A stretch of DNA of 64,000 nt. Origin: JALZHR01 sp036388475 (GTDB lineage: Bacteria; Acidobacteriota; Blastocatellia; Pyrinomonadales; Pyrinomonadaceae). The notes beneath the pieces were generated by a model that did no database searches, was not told where the DNA came from, and was given only the letters and a program-made list of their open reading frames with translations. Position numbers and translations under genes: made by a program. Positions 1 to 8,080 of this stretch are shown piece after piece. The first letter of the stretch is position 1; each line of letters opens with the position of its first letter. Where the stretch lies: NCBI GenBank assembly GCA_036388475.1, contig DASVRT010000032.1, positions 1 to 64,000 of the forward strand, given 5' to 3'.

Positions 1-74
1 TGGAGATGAGGAGGGTCGAACTCCTGACCTCTGCATTGCGAACGCAGCGCTCTGCCAAACTGAGCTACATCCCC
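1..74 (-). tRNA. tRNA-Ala (anticodon CGC)
   Basis: Read on the minus strand the 74 bases fold as a full cloverleaf: acceptor arm GGGGATG/CATCTCC, D arm GCTC/GAGC, anticodon stem CTGCG/TGCAG, loop TTCGCAA, T arm AGGAG/CTCCT with a TTCGACC loop, discriminator A. The anticodon in the loop is CGC, which reads the alanine codon GCG. The discriminator base is the first base of the window, so whether CCA is encoded cannot be seen. Confidence 0.95.
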
Positions 75-124
75 GAAGAACGAATTTAGATGATAAAAAT
101 CTATTGCCGAACTGTCAAGTTTAC

Positions 125-376
125 TTACTGGACGCTGGCGGGCAAAGTCGAGCCTTTCGGGTCGTACGCGAAAGCGTAACCTTCCTCGATTTTGCCGATA
201 ATGCCGTGAAATTGAATGTCTTCGCCGTCTATAATGACGATGACGTCGCCCGGACTGTTTTGCGTCTCGTCAATCGGAAATTTAATCATCTCGACGTAGC
301 CGTTTTCGGCTTTGATGATTTCGTATTCGAAATTATCGGCGTTAAAGCTGGTTGTTTTACAAAAAGATACTTCCAT
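125..376 (-). CDS. small conserved-looking hypothetical protein
   Basis: 83-residue protein with no signal peptide or membrane segment and an acidic, beta-rich look (PGDVIVIIDGEDIQFHGIIG). The start is supported by a purine-rich ribosome binding site (AGAGAGGAAA) just upstream of the ATG. It follows the EEP-family gene on the same strand, separated by a long hairpin, so it may be a separate unit or a distal operon member. I do not recognise the family. An overlapping open frame on the other strand has no such start signal and is taken as a shadow. Confidence 0.6.
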   Translation of the reverse strand: MEVSFCKTTSFNADNFEYEIIKAENGYVEMIKFPIDETQNSPGDVIVIIDGEDIQFHGIIGKIEEGYAFAYDPKGSTLPASVQ

Positions 377-397
377 TTTATTTTCCTCTCTAAAAGT

Positions 398-498
398 TTA
401 ACCATAAACACACAAAGAACACAAAGCGGGAAAATTCATCCGTCGCTAAACTAGGCGATTCGAATCGCCTTGGAGTCCTTTGTGTCTTTATGGTAAAT
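398..498. repeat. inverted repeat with nested perfect palindrome, overlapping a gene end
   Basis: Outer arms ttaaccataaacacacaaag (from 398) and cctttgtgtctttatggtaa (477-496) pair with one mismatch and one indel. Inside lies the perfect 18-bp palindrome aggcgattcgaatcgcct (453-470). The right arm and palindrome encode the last residues and the TAG stop of the upstream EEP gene. The words cacaaag/acaaag recur as in other hairpins of this window. It probably acts as a terminator or mRNA-end stabiliser. Confidence 0.75.
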
Positions 499-1689
499 CA
501 AAGGCGCAAAGTCCAAAGCAATCGCGTCGTGGTCGGAAAGCGGAATGTTTTCCGCATCGTACAGATTACCGATAGTTTGCGGCTTCCCGCTTAGCTTAAT
601 TCCCTTTCCGGCAAACCAATCGAGCCGACCCGAGACGCGCCCGCCGACGCGCCGCGCCGCCCAGAAGATGAATGGGAAACACCATTCGGGTACCCAATCG
701 CGCAGATTCGTGTTTTTCTCGATGCTTTCCACGTCGTAATGCAAGGTGCCGACGCCCGGATTATTCAGATTTTTATAATCGTAGCCGCGTTTTTCCAGCT
801 CGCCGAACAAGCCCTTTTCAAAATAGCGGTCGGGATGCGGAAAATGATTGCGCACGGTCCTTTTAGCGCCTATCATCACGCGCCGCCAGTAACCGAGAAT
901 CGCGCGCGTGACGTTTTGCGCATTATACGTCGAGGTGTTCCAGTCGCCGCCGATAACGGTCGGCAAAGCGGGCAAAGTTTCCAGATGTTCGAGGACGATT
1001 CGCATTTGCCGCTGGCGATGCCTGCGCGACGAATGCGCGTCCAGATGCAGCGTCACGGCGCGAAAAACGCCCGCCGGATGTTCGATGTCGGCAATCAAGG
1101 CGCGCAGGTATCCGAGCCGTTTTTCCTTGCCGAGCATCTTGTCCTTGCCGTTCGGCAGCGGAACGGCGTGAACGTTTTTCAAAGGATATTTGGAAAACAT
1201 CGCCAGCCCGTGGAGCGATTTCGTGTTCTCGCCTTCAACTTGCGATTCGACGCCGCTTCCCTTCTGCAAAGCGATGTAAACGGGCGCGAAAGCGTAATTT
1301 AACTTTAACTGCTGCGCCAATTCCCGCGCGATAAAACGATTTCCGCTGCGCGCCATTCCGTAATCCAGCTCGGTCAAAAGCAAAACGTCTCTGTCCTTTA
1401 ACTGCGCGTGATTTTTCAGCGCTTCGACGATTCCCTCAAACCGATTTCCGCGCTCGATGTTCCACGCCAGCGCGCGAACCGTGCCGGTTTTTTCAAAATT
1501 TTTCAGCGCAAAATCTTCCTGCACGACGGCGTTTAAAATTCTTTCGACTTCCGGTTTGACCGATTGATAAACGGCGGATTTTGTCATTTCCGGCGTTGAT
1601 TCAAACTTCAGCAAATCGGGAAAAACGCGCTCCAGATGATGCTCTAAAATCGCAGGCGAAGATGTCTGTGAAGCTATTTCGACCGTCAT
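451..1689 (-). CDS. endonuclease/exonuclease/phosphatase (EEP) family protein
   Basis: 412-residue member of the EEP fold, metal-dependent phosphodiesterases that cut DNA, RNA or phospholipid head groups. Visible family motifs in order: WNIERG near residue 77, LLLTELDYG near 103, a HLDAHSSRRHRQRQM segment, GGDWNTS with the active-site Asn, and a C-terminal SDHDAI with the catalytic Asp-His. There is no signal peptide, so a cytoplasmic enzyme is likely; the substrate cannot be told. The C-terminal tail (HKDTKDSKAIRIA) is encoded by an intergenic-type palindromic repeat and is probably not part of the folded domain. Confidence 0.85.
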   Translation of the reverse strand: MTVEIASQTSSPAILEHHLERVFPDLLKFESTPEMTKSAVYQSVKPEVERILNAVVQEDFALKNFEKTGTVRALAWNIERGNRFEGIVEALKNHAQLKDRDVLLLTELDYGMARSGNRFIARELAQQLKLNYAFAPVYIALQKGSGVESQVEGENTKSLHGLAMFSKYPLKNVHAVPLPNGKDKMLGKEKRLGYLRALIADIEHPAGVFRAVTLHLDAHSSRRHRQRQMRIVLEHLETLPALPTVIGGDWNTSTYNAQNVTRAILGYWRRVMIGAKRTVRNHFPHPDRYFEKGLFGELEKRGYDYKNLNNPGVGTLHYDVESIEKNTNLRDWVPEWCFPFIFWAARRVGGRVSGRLDWFAGKGIKLSGKPQTIGNLYDAENIPLSDHDAIALDFAPLIYHKDTKDSKAIRIA

Positions 1690-1772
1690 AAAATAATTAG
1701 CATAAGCAATCGGGCGAAAAAAGAAAAGGCGGGCTGTAAACCCGCCGCCGTCTGAATTATTTTATTATTTTC

Positions 1773-2996
1773 TCAGTCGTCATACCTTTCTTTGACCGGC
1801 GCCACGGCGAGAAAATCCTGCGTGATTTTTTCCGTGTAAGTTTTTAAAAGCGCCTCGACCCGCTTGTGTTTTTTCGAGAAGAAAATCAAGCCGACGTGCT
1901 TTGATTTCGTCACGCGATAGACGATTTCGTCGTCCGTGTAATGCGACGTATCGGGCGTTTGTTCTTTTGACAAAGCCAGCGCGATTCCGGCGTAATCTTT
2001 GCGCAGCTTCGGCGGCTTATACGGATTTTTTTTCGTCGCGGTTTCGAGCTTCGCCCATTCGCGCCAGAGATTGAAGCCCGAGGCTTGTTCCAGAACGTTG
2101 GCGATATACGCGCCGCCGACGCGCGCCGCGACTTCCAGCAGATAAAATTCGCCGGTTTCGGCAGACTGCAAAAATTCGGCGTGCGAAACGCCCTGTTCGT
2201 ATTCGAAGCCTTTCAAAAGGTCTTTGTTGAGTTTTTCCAGGTGTTTGCGTTCTTTGGATTTATAGGGCAGAATCGCGGTCGTAAAAACTCCGCCTTCGTG
2301 CGAAACGCGCATCGGCGGCGCGCCGTATTCGCTGACGCCGGAGGCGACGATTTTGCCGTCGGCGACGACCGAATCGACGTGAAAAACTCTGCCTTCGATA
2401 AAGCGCTCAATCAAAAACTGCGACGGGTGGTCGCGCCACGTGTTGCGCGCGTCGAGCTCGTTTAAAACCTGCCAGACCTGTTCTTTGGTTTCGCATTTGC
2501 GGATGCCGAAAGCGGAAACTTCCGTCCGCGGCTTGATAATCCACGGCGCGGGAACGCTTTCCAGATAATCGTCTATCTCCGCGCGGTTAAAGATGCCAGC
2601 GAATTCCGGACACGGAATATCGACCTGTTTTGCCAGCCGCCGCATCCGCAGTTTGTCGCGGAAACGCAAAGCGAAGGAGCCGGTCATCCCGCCGCCGACC
2701 TGAAGATGCTCGCGCGCTTTGGCGGCGGTCAGCACGTCGAATTCGTCCAAACCGACGACGCGCGTAATCGGCTGCGTTCCGGCGATGTTCGTGACGGCGC
2801 GAATATAGTCTTCGGTCGTCGCTTCGTTCGGCACGGTTTTCACGCCGTTCAGACTCGTCCACGCCCAGGGCTCGTCCAGCAGTTTTTCTTTCGTGACGAG
2901 CGTCACCTGCCAGCCCGCTTCCTGACATTCTTCCAGAAAATCGTTGCCTTTGTGCTCACTGGCGATACAGACGATGTAATTTTTATCTTTGCTCAT
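1773..2996 (-). CDS. ATP-grasp domain protein (carboxylate-amine ligase type)
   Basis: 407-residue protein with an N-terminal Rossmann-like preATP-grasp part (YIVCIASEHKGNDFLEE) followed by an ATP-grasp domain. Typical features are the lysine strand APWIIKPRTEVSAFGI, the adenine-binding stretch QFLIERFIEGRVFHVDSVV, and the metal-binding YLLEVAARVGGAYI near residue 305. Such enzymes join a carboxylate to an amine or thiol through an acyl-phosphate. Substrates are unknown; it resembles stand-alone biotin carboxylase-like ATP-grasp proteins rather than PurK or DdlB. It is cytoplasmic. Neighbours give no pathway clue. Confidence 0.85.
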   Translation of the reverse strand: MSKDKNYIVCIASEHKGNDFLEECQEAGWQVTLVTKEKLLDEPWAWTSLNGVKTVPNEATTEDYIRAVTNIAGTQPITRVVGLDEFDVLTAAKAREHLQVGGGMTGSFALRFRDKLRMRRLAKQVDIPCPEFAGIFNRAEIDDYLESVPAPWIIKPRTEVSAFGIRKCETKEQVWQVLNELDARNTWRDHPSQFLIERFIEGRVFHVDSVVADGKIVASGVSEYGAPPMRVSHEGGVFTTAILPYKSKERKHLEKLNKDLLKGFEYEQGVSHAEFLQSAETGEFYLLEVAARVGGAYIANVLEQASGFNLWREWAKLETATKKNPYKPPKLRKDYAGIALALSKEQTPDTSHYTDDEIVYRVTKSKHVGLIFFSKKHKRVEALLKTYTEKITQDFLAVAPVKERYDD

Positions 2997-3031
2997 AATC
3001 GGAAAACGAGACGCCCGACCGATAATATTAT

Positions 3032-3132
3032 TTAGGATTAATAAAATTAATCTTAGCTTATCTTAATCAATCCTAAAAAATCAGCGTCATATTCGTCGTT
3101 GATTCGATTCGGTTCAGTTCGGTTCGGTTCAG
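3032..3132. repeat. AT-rich hairpin and ggttc tandem words
   Basis: taggattaataaaattaatc and ttaatcaatccta (about 3033-3075) form an imperfect hairpin. At 3105-3132 the words gattcggttcag/ttcggttcggttcag repeat in tandem just behind the stop of the DoxX gene. The hairpin may end DoxX transcripts on the minus strand. Confidence 0.45.
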
Positions 3133-3557
3133 AGACTTCTATTCCTGCGCAGAATGCCGTCCACGCTCCAGAAATTAGCGCCCATCAAAAGAAAAGCGAG
3201 CGCGATAAACAAATATAGAAACGCTTTTTCCTGCACGGCAAATGGGTCGCTGCGATGCTGACCGATTAAAGCCGTCGCCATCGTACAGGCGATAAAAAAG
3301 CTGACCGGACGCGTAAATAATCCCAAAATTAAAAGCGCGCCGCCGACAAATTCGGAAAGTCCAGCCGCCCAGGCGAAAACCTGCGGCGACGGAAATCCCA
3401 TTCCCGTCACGCTTTCCAGAAATTTTTCCGACGGCGGAATTTTCCCGATTCCGTGCGTCATCAAACCGATTCCGGCGAAAATCCGCAAAAGCGTCAAACC
3501 TAAATTCGTCAGCGGCGAGGTGGACGGTTCACCGCCGAAAAGTATTCGTTTCAACAT
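3129..3557 (-). CDS. DoxX family membrane protein
   Basis: About 142 residues from the chosen ATG at 3557, preceded by CGGAGAT at proper spacing; a longer open frame begins at 3620 but adds residues unlike the family and lacks a binding site. The protein has four hydrophobic segments, a pattern shared with DoxX/SURF4-like proteins: LGLTLLRIFAGIGLMTHGIGKI, a middle GLSEFVGGALLILGLFTRP, SFFIACTMATALIG and a C-terminal FLYLFIALAFLLMGAN. DoxX relatives are inner membrane proteins tied to redox or thiol metabolism in some species, but the reaction is not settled. It stands alone, divergent from the protease gene. Confidence 0.85.
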   Translation of the reverse strand: MLKRILFGGEPSTSPLTNLGLTLLRIFAGIGLMTHGIGKIPPSEKFLESVTGMGFPSPQVFAWAAGLSEFVGGALLILGLFTRPVSFFIACTMATALIGQHRSDPFAVQEKAFLYLFIALAFLLMGANFWSVDGILRRNRSL

Positions 3558-3692
3558 TAAATCTCCGTTGATGATTTTATTTTGTTCTGAAAGAATGGCA
3601 CAATTTAATCGTAAAAACAATTTAATAAAGAAAATTACCGGGCTTCTTTTTAACCGAAACGGTCGGCAATTTTTTTGAGGTGGATTTAAGCG

Positions 3693-4391
3693 ATGGGCGA
3701 TATATATATAGCGGATTTAATCGGAAATTTAGTGATTTACATGGTCGTTTTGCTGCTGGCGGTTTCGGCGCACGAAGCCGCACACGCCTGGATGTCGTAT
3801 AAATACGGCGACGATACGGCTTATCAGCTAGGGCGCGTCACCTTGAATCCGGTCAAGCACACCGACCCGATTGGAACTCTGCTTTTGCCGATTCTGAGCT
3901 TTATTTTCGGCGCGGTCGGCGGCGCTTTAGGCTCGATTCCGCTCATCGGCTGGGGCAAGCCGACGCCGGTTAACCCGCGTAAATGGACGAAATACAAACA
4001 GGCGAACGTGATGGTTTCCATCGCCGGCATTCTGGCGAATTTGTTGATTGCCGTCATCAGCTTCACGATTTTCAAACTGCTGCTCGGATACGGCGTTTTT
4101 ACGTTTGAAAATCTTCAGGAAGGTTTCGGAAAGATTATGGCGACGCTGTTTTTGAATCTGATTTTCCTGAACGTCTCGCTGGCAATCTTCAATCTGCTGC
4201 CTTTTCCGCCGCTCGACGGCAGCAAGGTTTTATCGACTTTTCTGCCCGCCAGCTTTCAGCCCGTTTTCGAGATGCTCGAACAATTCGGCTTTCTGATTTT
4301 AATGGCTTTGATTTATTTAGGCTTGGTGCGCGTGATTATGACGCCGGTTTTTCGCGTTGTCGAATATCTTCTGGTCACGCCCTGGTTTTAA
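3693..4391 (+). CDS. site-2 protease family (M50) membrane metalloprotease
   Basis: 232-residue multispanning protein of the compact rhomboid-like S2P group. The zinc motif HEAAH lies at residues 27-31 in the first long helix, and the third ligand motif NLLPFPPLDGSKVL lies near residue 170. About five hydrophobic segments are visible and no PDZ domain is inserted, so it is the minimal core form. These proteases cut substrates within the membrane, often in signalling; the partner is unknown here. GAGGTGG about 10 bases before the ATG supports the start. trpS follows after 9 bases, so the two are likely cotranscribed. Confidence 0.88.
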   Translation: MGDIYIADLIGNLVIYMVVLLLAVSAHEAAHAWMSYKYGDDTAYQLGRVTLNPVKHTDPIGTLLLPILSFIFGAVGGALGSIPLIGWGKPTPVNPRKWTKYKQANVMVSIAGILANLLIAVISFTIFKLLLGYGVFTFENLQEGFGKIMATLFLNLIFLNVSLAIFNLLPFPPLDGSKVLSTFLPASFQPVFEMLEQFGFLILMALIYLGLVRVIMTPVFRVVEYLLVTPWF

Positions 4392-4400
4392 TTTCAATTT

Positions 4401-5387
4401 ATGAAAAAACGCATTTTTAGCGGCGCGCAGCCGACCGGCGAGCTGCACATCGGCAATTATCTCGGCGCGCTGAAAAACTGGGTCGCGCTTCAGCACGAAT
4501 ACGAGAGCTTTTTCTGCATCGTCAACCTGCACGCGATTACGCTGCCGCAAAATCCGCAAACTCTGAAACAGAAAACTCTGGATTTGGCGCGCATTTATCT
4601 GGCGGCGGGCATCGACCCGCAGGTTTCGACCGTTTTTATTCAATCGGACGTCGCCGAGCACGCCGAGCTGGCGTGGATTTTAAATTGCGTCGCGCGGATG
4701 GGCGAGCTTGAACGAATGACGCAGTTTAAAGAAAAATCGAAAGGCAAAGGCGAGCGCGTCGGCGCGGGAATTTTTACTTATCCGGTCTTGATGGCTTCGG
4801 ACATTCTGCTTTATCAAACCGATTTGGTGCCGGTCGGGCAAGACCAGAAACAACACGTCGAATTGACGCGCGATTTAGCCGAAAGATTCAACCGCGATTA
4901 CGGCGAAACGTTTCGCATTCCCGGAGATTTTATTCCGCCGGTCGGCGCGAAAATTCAATCGCTGCAAGAACCCGCGAAAAAAATGTCGAAATCGGACGAA
5001 AATCTAAACGGCTCGATATTTTTGCTTGACGAATCGGACGCGATTACAAAAAAAATCAAACGCGCCGTGACCGATTCGGGCACGGAAATTCGCTTTGACG
5101 AAGCGCGCCCGGCGATAAATAATCTTTTGACGATTTATCATCTGGTGTCCGGTAAAAACGCGGAAGAATGCGAAGCGCATTTCGCCGGTAAAGGCTACGG
5201 GCATTTCAAAACCGAGTTGGCGGAAGCGGTCGTCGAATTTCTGCGCCCGTTTCAGGCGAAAGTAAAAGATTATTCCGACGCCGAGCTTGAAAAAATTTTA
5301 AAAGACGGCGCGGAAAAAGCGCGCTCGGTGGCGCGCCCGACCTTGCAGGATGTTTATGAAAAAATGGGAATTGTCGGTAAATCTTGA
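4401..5387 (+). CDS. trpS: tryptophan--tRNA ligase
   Basis: 328 residues, the normal bacterial length. It charges tRNA-Trp with tryptophan using ATP. Class I signatures are clear: PTGELHIGN with the HIGH-equivalent HIGN at residues 16-19, and KMSKS at 194-198. GAGIFTYPVLMASDILLYQ and VPVGQDQKQHVELTRDLA are the tryptophan-pocket and ATP motifs of TrpRS, separating it from TyrRS. It lies directly behind the site-2 protease gene, probably in the same transcript. No T-box or trp leader is seen upstream, as the spacer is only 9 bases. Confidence 0.97.
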   Translation: MKKRIFSGAQPTGELHIGNYLGALKNWVALQHEYESFFCIVNLHAITLPQNPQTLKQKTLDLARIYLAAGIDPQVSTVFIQSDVAEHAELAWILNCVARMGELERMTQFKEKSKGKGERVGAGIFTYPVLMASDILLYQTDLVPVGQDQKQHVELTRDLAERFNRDYGETFRIPGDFIPPVGAKIQSLQEPAKKMSKSDENLNGSIFLLDESDAITKKIKRAVTDSGTEIRFDEARPAINNLLTIYHLVSGKNAEECEAHFAGKGYGHFKTELAEAVVEFLRPFQAKVKDYSDAELEKILKDGAEKARSVARPTLQDVYEKMGIVGKS

Positions 5388-5410
5388 AAACTGAGAAATG
5401 AGAACTGATA

Positions 5411-5575
5411 GGTGGGAAACGGTTTCGGTTTGAGGATTTCAAAGACAGCCCGGCAGCCGGTCAGACCGGAAAAGGTCATATCTTCGATTGCGGCGCGACG
5501 GCAAAACCTATCTTGAAAGACCATTTCGGCTCGGTAAATTCCGATATTACCCGGAAAATCAAATCGGTTATTTAA
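5411..5575 (+). pseudogene. possible C-terminal gene remnant after trpS
   Basis: An open frame of 54 codons without a start codon runs to TAA at 5573-5575 (for example HIFDCGATAKPILKDHFGS). Its codon use resembles real genes here, but there is no start, no binding site and the preceding bases carry the gagaactgat words of the intergenic repeats. I read it as the tail of a decayed gene of unknown family. It could also be chance coding-like spacer. Confidence 0.3.
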
Positions 5576-5601
5576 ATTTATAAATCAACAGTAATCATTT
5601 T

Positions 5602-5640
5602 ATAAGACTTACGCATTTGAAAAAACCCGCGCAAGTCTTA
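5602..5640. terminator. hairpin before the ABM monooxygenase gene
   Basis: ataagactt and aagtcttat (about 5602-5640) form a 9-bp stem around a loop of about 22 bases, with T-rich bases after it. It probably ends trpS transcription, and it sits just ahead of the -10-like box of the next gene. Confidence 0.45.
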
Positions 5641-5657
5641 TTATTTATATTGATTTT

Positions 5658-5993
5658 ATGTCTGAAATTGCTAAAACCCCGCAGCCGCCGTATTACGCCG
5701 TGATTTTCTGCTCCGTCCGCACCGGCGGCGACAACGGTTACGACCGGCTGGCGGCGCGAATGGCGGAGCTTTCCGCCGGACAAAACGGTTTTCTCGGAAT
5801 GGAACACGCCGGAAGCGATAATCTGAACATCACGATTTGCTACTGGGAAAGCCTCGAAGCAATCGCCGGATGGCGCGAAAATGAAGAACATTTGCTGGCG
5901 CAGCGGAAAGGCTACGAAACGTTTTATCAAGCTTTCTCCACGCGAATCTGCAAAGTCGAGCGCGATAATTTTTTTGAAAGACCAAAAAGCTAA
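5658..5993 (+). CDS. antibiotic biosynthesis monooxygenase (ABM) domain protein
   Basis: 111-residue single-domain protein of the ferredoxin-like ABM fold. Family traits are the start strand YYAVIFCSVRT, the GFLGMEHAG stretch, the ITICYWESLEAIAGWREN segment containing the conserved W-x5-W, and the KGYETFYQAFSTRICKVER tail. Relatives include cofactor-free monooxygenases and heme-degrading HmoA-type enzymes; which one this is cannot be told. TATATT at 5646-5651 is 6 bases before the ATG and no binding site is present, so the mRNA may be leaderless. DinB follows 28 bases on. Confidence 0.85.
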   Translation: MSEIAKTPQPPYYAVIFCSVRTGGDNGYDRLAARMAELSAGQNGFLGMEHAGSDNLNITICYWESLEAIAGWRENEEHLLAQRKGYETFYQAFSTRICKVERDNFFERPKS

Positions 5994-6020
5994 GCCGTGA
6001 AGTTTTGCGGCTAAATAAAA

Positions 6021-6488
6021 ATGAATACCGTCGAGCACTTGCGTCATCTTTTTGCATATAACGATTGGGCGAATCGCCGGATAATCGTCGCGCTGAAAGA
6101 CTCGCCGCAGGAAAAAGCCGAGAAAATTCTGGCGCATCTGCTCATCACCGAGCAGGAATATTTCGCGCGGCTTTACGGCAAAGATTCGACCGGATTCGAT
6201 TTCTGGCAAAATTTAACTTTGGAGGATTGCGGCAAACTGGCGCGCGAAACAGCCGAAAGTTACGAAAAGCTTTTGCGCCGTTTCGACGACGAAGGTCTGG
6301 ACCTCGCCGCCGGATACAAAACCAGCGCAGGCGTTCCGTTTGAAAACACTTACCGCGAGCTTTTGACGCACGTTTTGTTTCACTCTTCGATTCATCGCGG
6401 AAATATTATTTTAAAGCTGCGCGAGGAAGGATTTACGCCGCCGAAAATCGACTACATAATTTATCTGAGGGAAACAAAATATATTTAG
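6021..6488 (+). CDS. DinB family putative metal-dependent protein
   Basis: 155-residue four-helix protein of the DinB/YfiT group. It starts with the typical HLRHLFAYNDWANRRII helix, where the first metal-ligand-type His is expected, has HLLITEQEYFARL, and ends with LLTHVLFHSSIHRGNI carrying the His pair that binds the metal in the family. Members include bacillithiol transferases and maleylpyruvate isomerase-like enzymes; no substrate can be assigned. It probably shares a transcript with the ABM gene upstream. Confidence 0.85.
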   Translation: MNTVEHLRHLFAYNDWANRRIIVALKDSPQEKAEKILAHLLITEQEYFARLYGKDSTGFDFWQNLTLEDCGKLARETAESYEKLLRRFDDEGLDLAAGYKTSAGVPFENTYRELLTHVLFHSSIHRGNIILKLREEGFTPPKIDYIIYLRETKYI

Positions 6489-6540
6489 CTGGCAAAATCA
6501 AGAAACCGGGAAGCGAAAACTGAAAATTAAACCTCGATTT

Positions 6541-6600
6541 TATCATTTGCCGAGACTTCCCTTCTTTTCATTTTGCCTTTTGCCTTTTTACTTTTGCCTT
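6541..6600. repeat. ttttgcc/tttttac word repeat overlapping the scpA promoter
   Basis: The words ttttgcc, tttttac and ttttgcctt recur in tandem (ccttttgcctttttacttttgcctt). The same words build the hairpins near 11134 and 53695. Here only one orientation is present. Its last copy supplies the TTGCCT -35-like hexamer of the gene that follows. Confidence 0.5.
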
Positions 6601-6621
6601 AAATTGTCTTTGCGTTAAAAT
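6594..6621 (+). promoter_or_regulatory. likely promoter of scpA, leaderless
   Basis: TTGCCT at 6594-6599 and TAAAAT at 6616-6621 are separated by 16 bases. The ATG follows the -10 box by only 7 bases, so the transcript would begin at or next to the start codon. No Shine-Dalgarno sequence lies upstream. Confidence 0.5.
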
Positions 6622-6628
6622 TCTTTTG

Positions 6629-7408
6629 ATGGAACAACAGCCGCCGCAACCCGAACAACTCACTTTTGATTTTTACACGGAGCAGCCGCACATCACGACC
6701 GAGTCGCGCGACGAAATCAAGCTCGAACTCGGCGAATTTGCCGGACCGCTCGATTTGCTTCTCTATCTCATCCGGCAGGAACAGGCGAATATTTTCGACA
6801 TCCCGATTGCGAAAATCACGGACGAATATCTGAAATACATTCGCCTGATGAAAAGCCTCGATATTTCGGTCGCGGGCGATTTTCTGGTGATGGCGGCGAC
6901 TTTAATCGAGATAAAATCGAAAATGCTTCTGCCGCGCGACCCGACCGACGAAAACGTCGAAGAAATGGAAGACCCGCGCCGGGAATTGGTCAATCGCCTG
7001 CTCGAACACCAGAAATTTAAAAACGCGGCGGAAATGCTCTGGTCGCGCGCGACGGTCGAGCAAGCCGTTTTCGTGCGAGGGAAAATCGAATCGGACGAAA
7101 ACAACGCCGAAACAAACGCGACGGTTTTCGATTTGCTCGGCGTTTTTCAAAAAATTCTGTCGCGCCGGAAACAGGAAGTCGAACTGGAAATCGAGCGCGA
7201 AGAAATGTCTCTGGCGGAAATGCTGGACAATCTGAAAAAGCAGATTTTCAAAGCGAAAGAAATAAACCTGCGCGAATTTTTCGAGCAGATGCATTCGAAG
7301 CGCGAGCTGGTTTTAGCGTTTATCGCCGTGCTGGAAATCGTCCGCACGGAAAGCATCAGTCTCGTGCAGGAAAAGATTTTCGGCGATATTATTTTGAGGA
7401 AAATTTAA
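6629..7408 (+). CDS. scpA: segregation and condensation protein A
   Basis: About 259 residues. ScpA is the kleisin of the bacterial condensin complex: it bridges the Smc ATPase heads and binds ScpB to organise and segregate the chromosome in the cytoplasm. The diagnostic N-terminal block FAGPLDLLLYLIRQEQANIFDIPIAKITDEYL is present near residues 30-65, followed by FLVMAATLIEIKSKMLLPR, and a winged-helix C-terminus. The ATG at 6629 is preferred to the in-frame TTG three bases earlier. scpB follows after a 105-base spacer filled by an inverted repeat. Confidence 0.95.
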   Translation: MEQQPPQPEQLTFDFYTEQPHITTESRDEIKLELGEFAGPLDLLLYLIRQEQANIFDIPIAKITDEYLKYIRLMKSLDISVAGDFLVMAATLIEIKSKMLLPRDPTDENVEEMEDPRRELVNRLLEHQKFKNAAEMLWSRATVEQAVFVRGKIESDENNAETNATVFDLLGVFQKILSRRKQEVELEIEREEMSLAEMLDNLKKQIFKAKEINLREFFEQMHSKRELVLAFIAVLEIVRTESISLVQEKIFGDIILRKI

Positions 7409-7499
7409 CCAGAAAGACGCCGGGAGGCAAGGATGCAAAGTTTTTATAAATAATTTTCCTTTGCGCCTTTGCACCTCTGCGTCTTTCTGGTTAAATTTA
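7401..7499. repeat. long inverted repeat between scpA and scpB
   Basis: Imperfect arms of almost 40 bases: aaatttaaccagaaagacgc... (7401-7440) and ...gcgtctttctggttaaattt (7459-7498) around an AT-rich loop. The left arm includes the TAA of scpA. The units are caaag/gacgc words like those of the repeats at 398 and 31417. It would make a strong RNA hairpin between two genes that should be coexpressed, so attenuation or mRNA processing is more likely than full termination. Confidence 0.85.
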
Positions 7500-7512
7500 T
7501 ATCTGAAAACCG

Positions 7513-8079
7513 ATGGAAGCAGCACAGGAAATCGAAAAACAACCGCGCGGCATCGCCGAACTGATGGCGATTTGCGAGGCTTTAATCTTCGTTTCCGACG
7601 AGCCGCTCGGCGTTAAGACGATGGCTGACGTGCTGGAAGAAGAACGCGAGGCGATTCAAGCCGCCGTCGAAGAACTGGCAAACGAATACGAGCAGCGCGA
7701 AGGCGGTTTGCAATTGCGCGAAATCGGCGGCGGCTGGCAAATCTCGACGCGCCCCGAACATCACGAACACCTCCGCGCCTTTCTGAAAACGCGTCCGAGC
7801 GCTAAATTGTCGCTCGCCGCTTTGGAAACAATCGCCGTTATCGCTTATAAACAACCCGTCACCGTTCCCGAAATCCTGGAAATTCGCGGCGTCCAATCGG
7901 CATCGGCAATCAAAACTCTTTTGGACAAACGCCTGATTGTCGCCAAAGGTCGCAAGGAAACCGTCGGGCGTCCGATGCAATACGGCACGTCGAAGGATTT
8001 TCTGATTCAATTCGGCTTGAAAGATTTGTCGGAGCTGCCGAGCATCGAGGATTTTGAGGATTTAACGCAGGGAATTTAA
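7513..8079 (+). CDS. scpB: segregation and condensation protein B
   Basis: 188-residue partner of ScpA in the Smc condensin complex. It shows the tandem winged-helix layout: ELMAICEALIFVSDEPL near residue 17, LQLREIGGGWQISTRPEH near 70, then the signature LSLAALETIAVIAYKQPVT and RGVQSASAIKTLLDKRLIV, with GRPMQYGTSKDFL at the end. Length and order are normal. The short acidic tail EDFEDLTQGI ends two bases before the next gene, so the downstream membrane protein is cotranscribed. Confidence 0.95.
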   Translation: MEAAQEIEKQPRGIAELMAICEALIFVSDEPLGVKTMADVLEEEREAIQAAVEELANEYEQREGGLQLREIGGGWQISTRPEHHEHLRAFLKTRPSAKLSLAALETIAVIAYKQPVTVPEILEIRGVQSASAIKTLLDKRLIVAKGRKETVGRPMQYGTSKDFLIQFGLKDLSELPSIEDFEDLTQGI

Positions 8080-8080
8080 A

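Noticed and set aside
104..454. 116-residue plus-strand frame covering the small gene at 125-376.
   Set aside because: It has no ribosome binding site and runs into the 398-498 repeat; the minus-strand frame has AGAGAGGAAA ahead of its ATG.
739..1302. 187-residue plus-strand frame opposite the EEP gene.
   Set aside because: The minus-strand frame carries all EEP motifs; the plus frame is a shadow caused by the GC-biased third codon positions.
3129..3620. Longer DoxX start at 3620.
   Set aside because: The extra residues are not family-like and the inner ATG at 3557 has a good CGGAGAT site.
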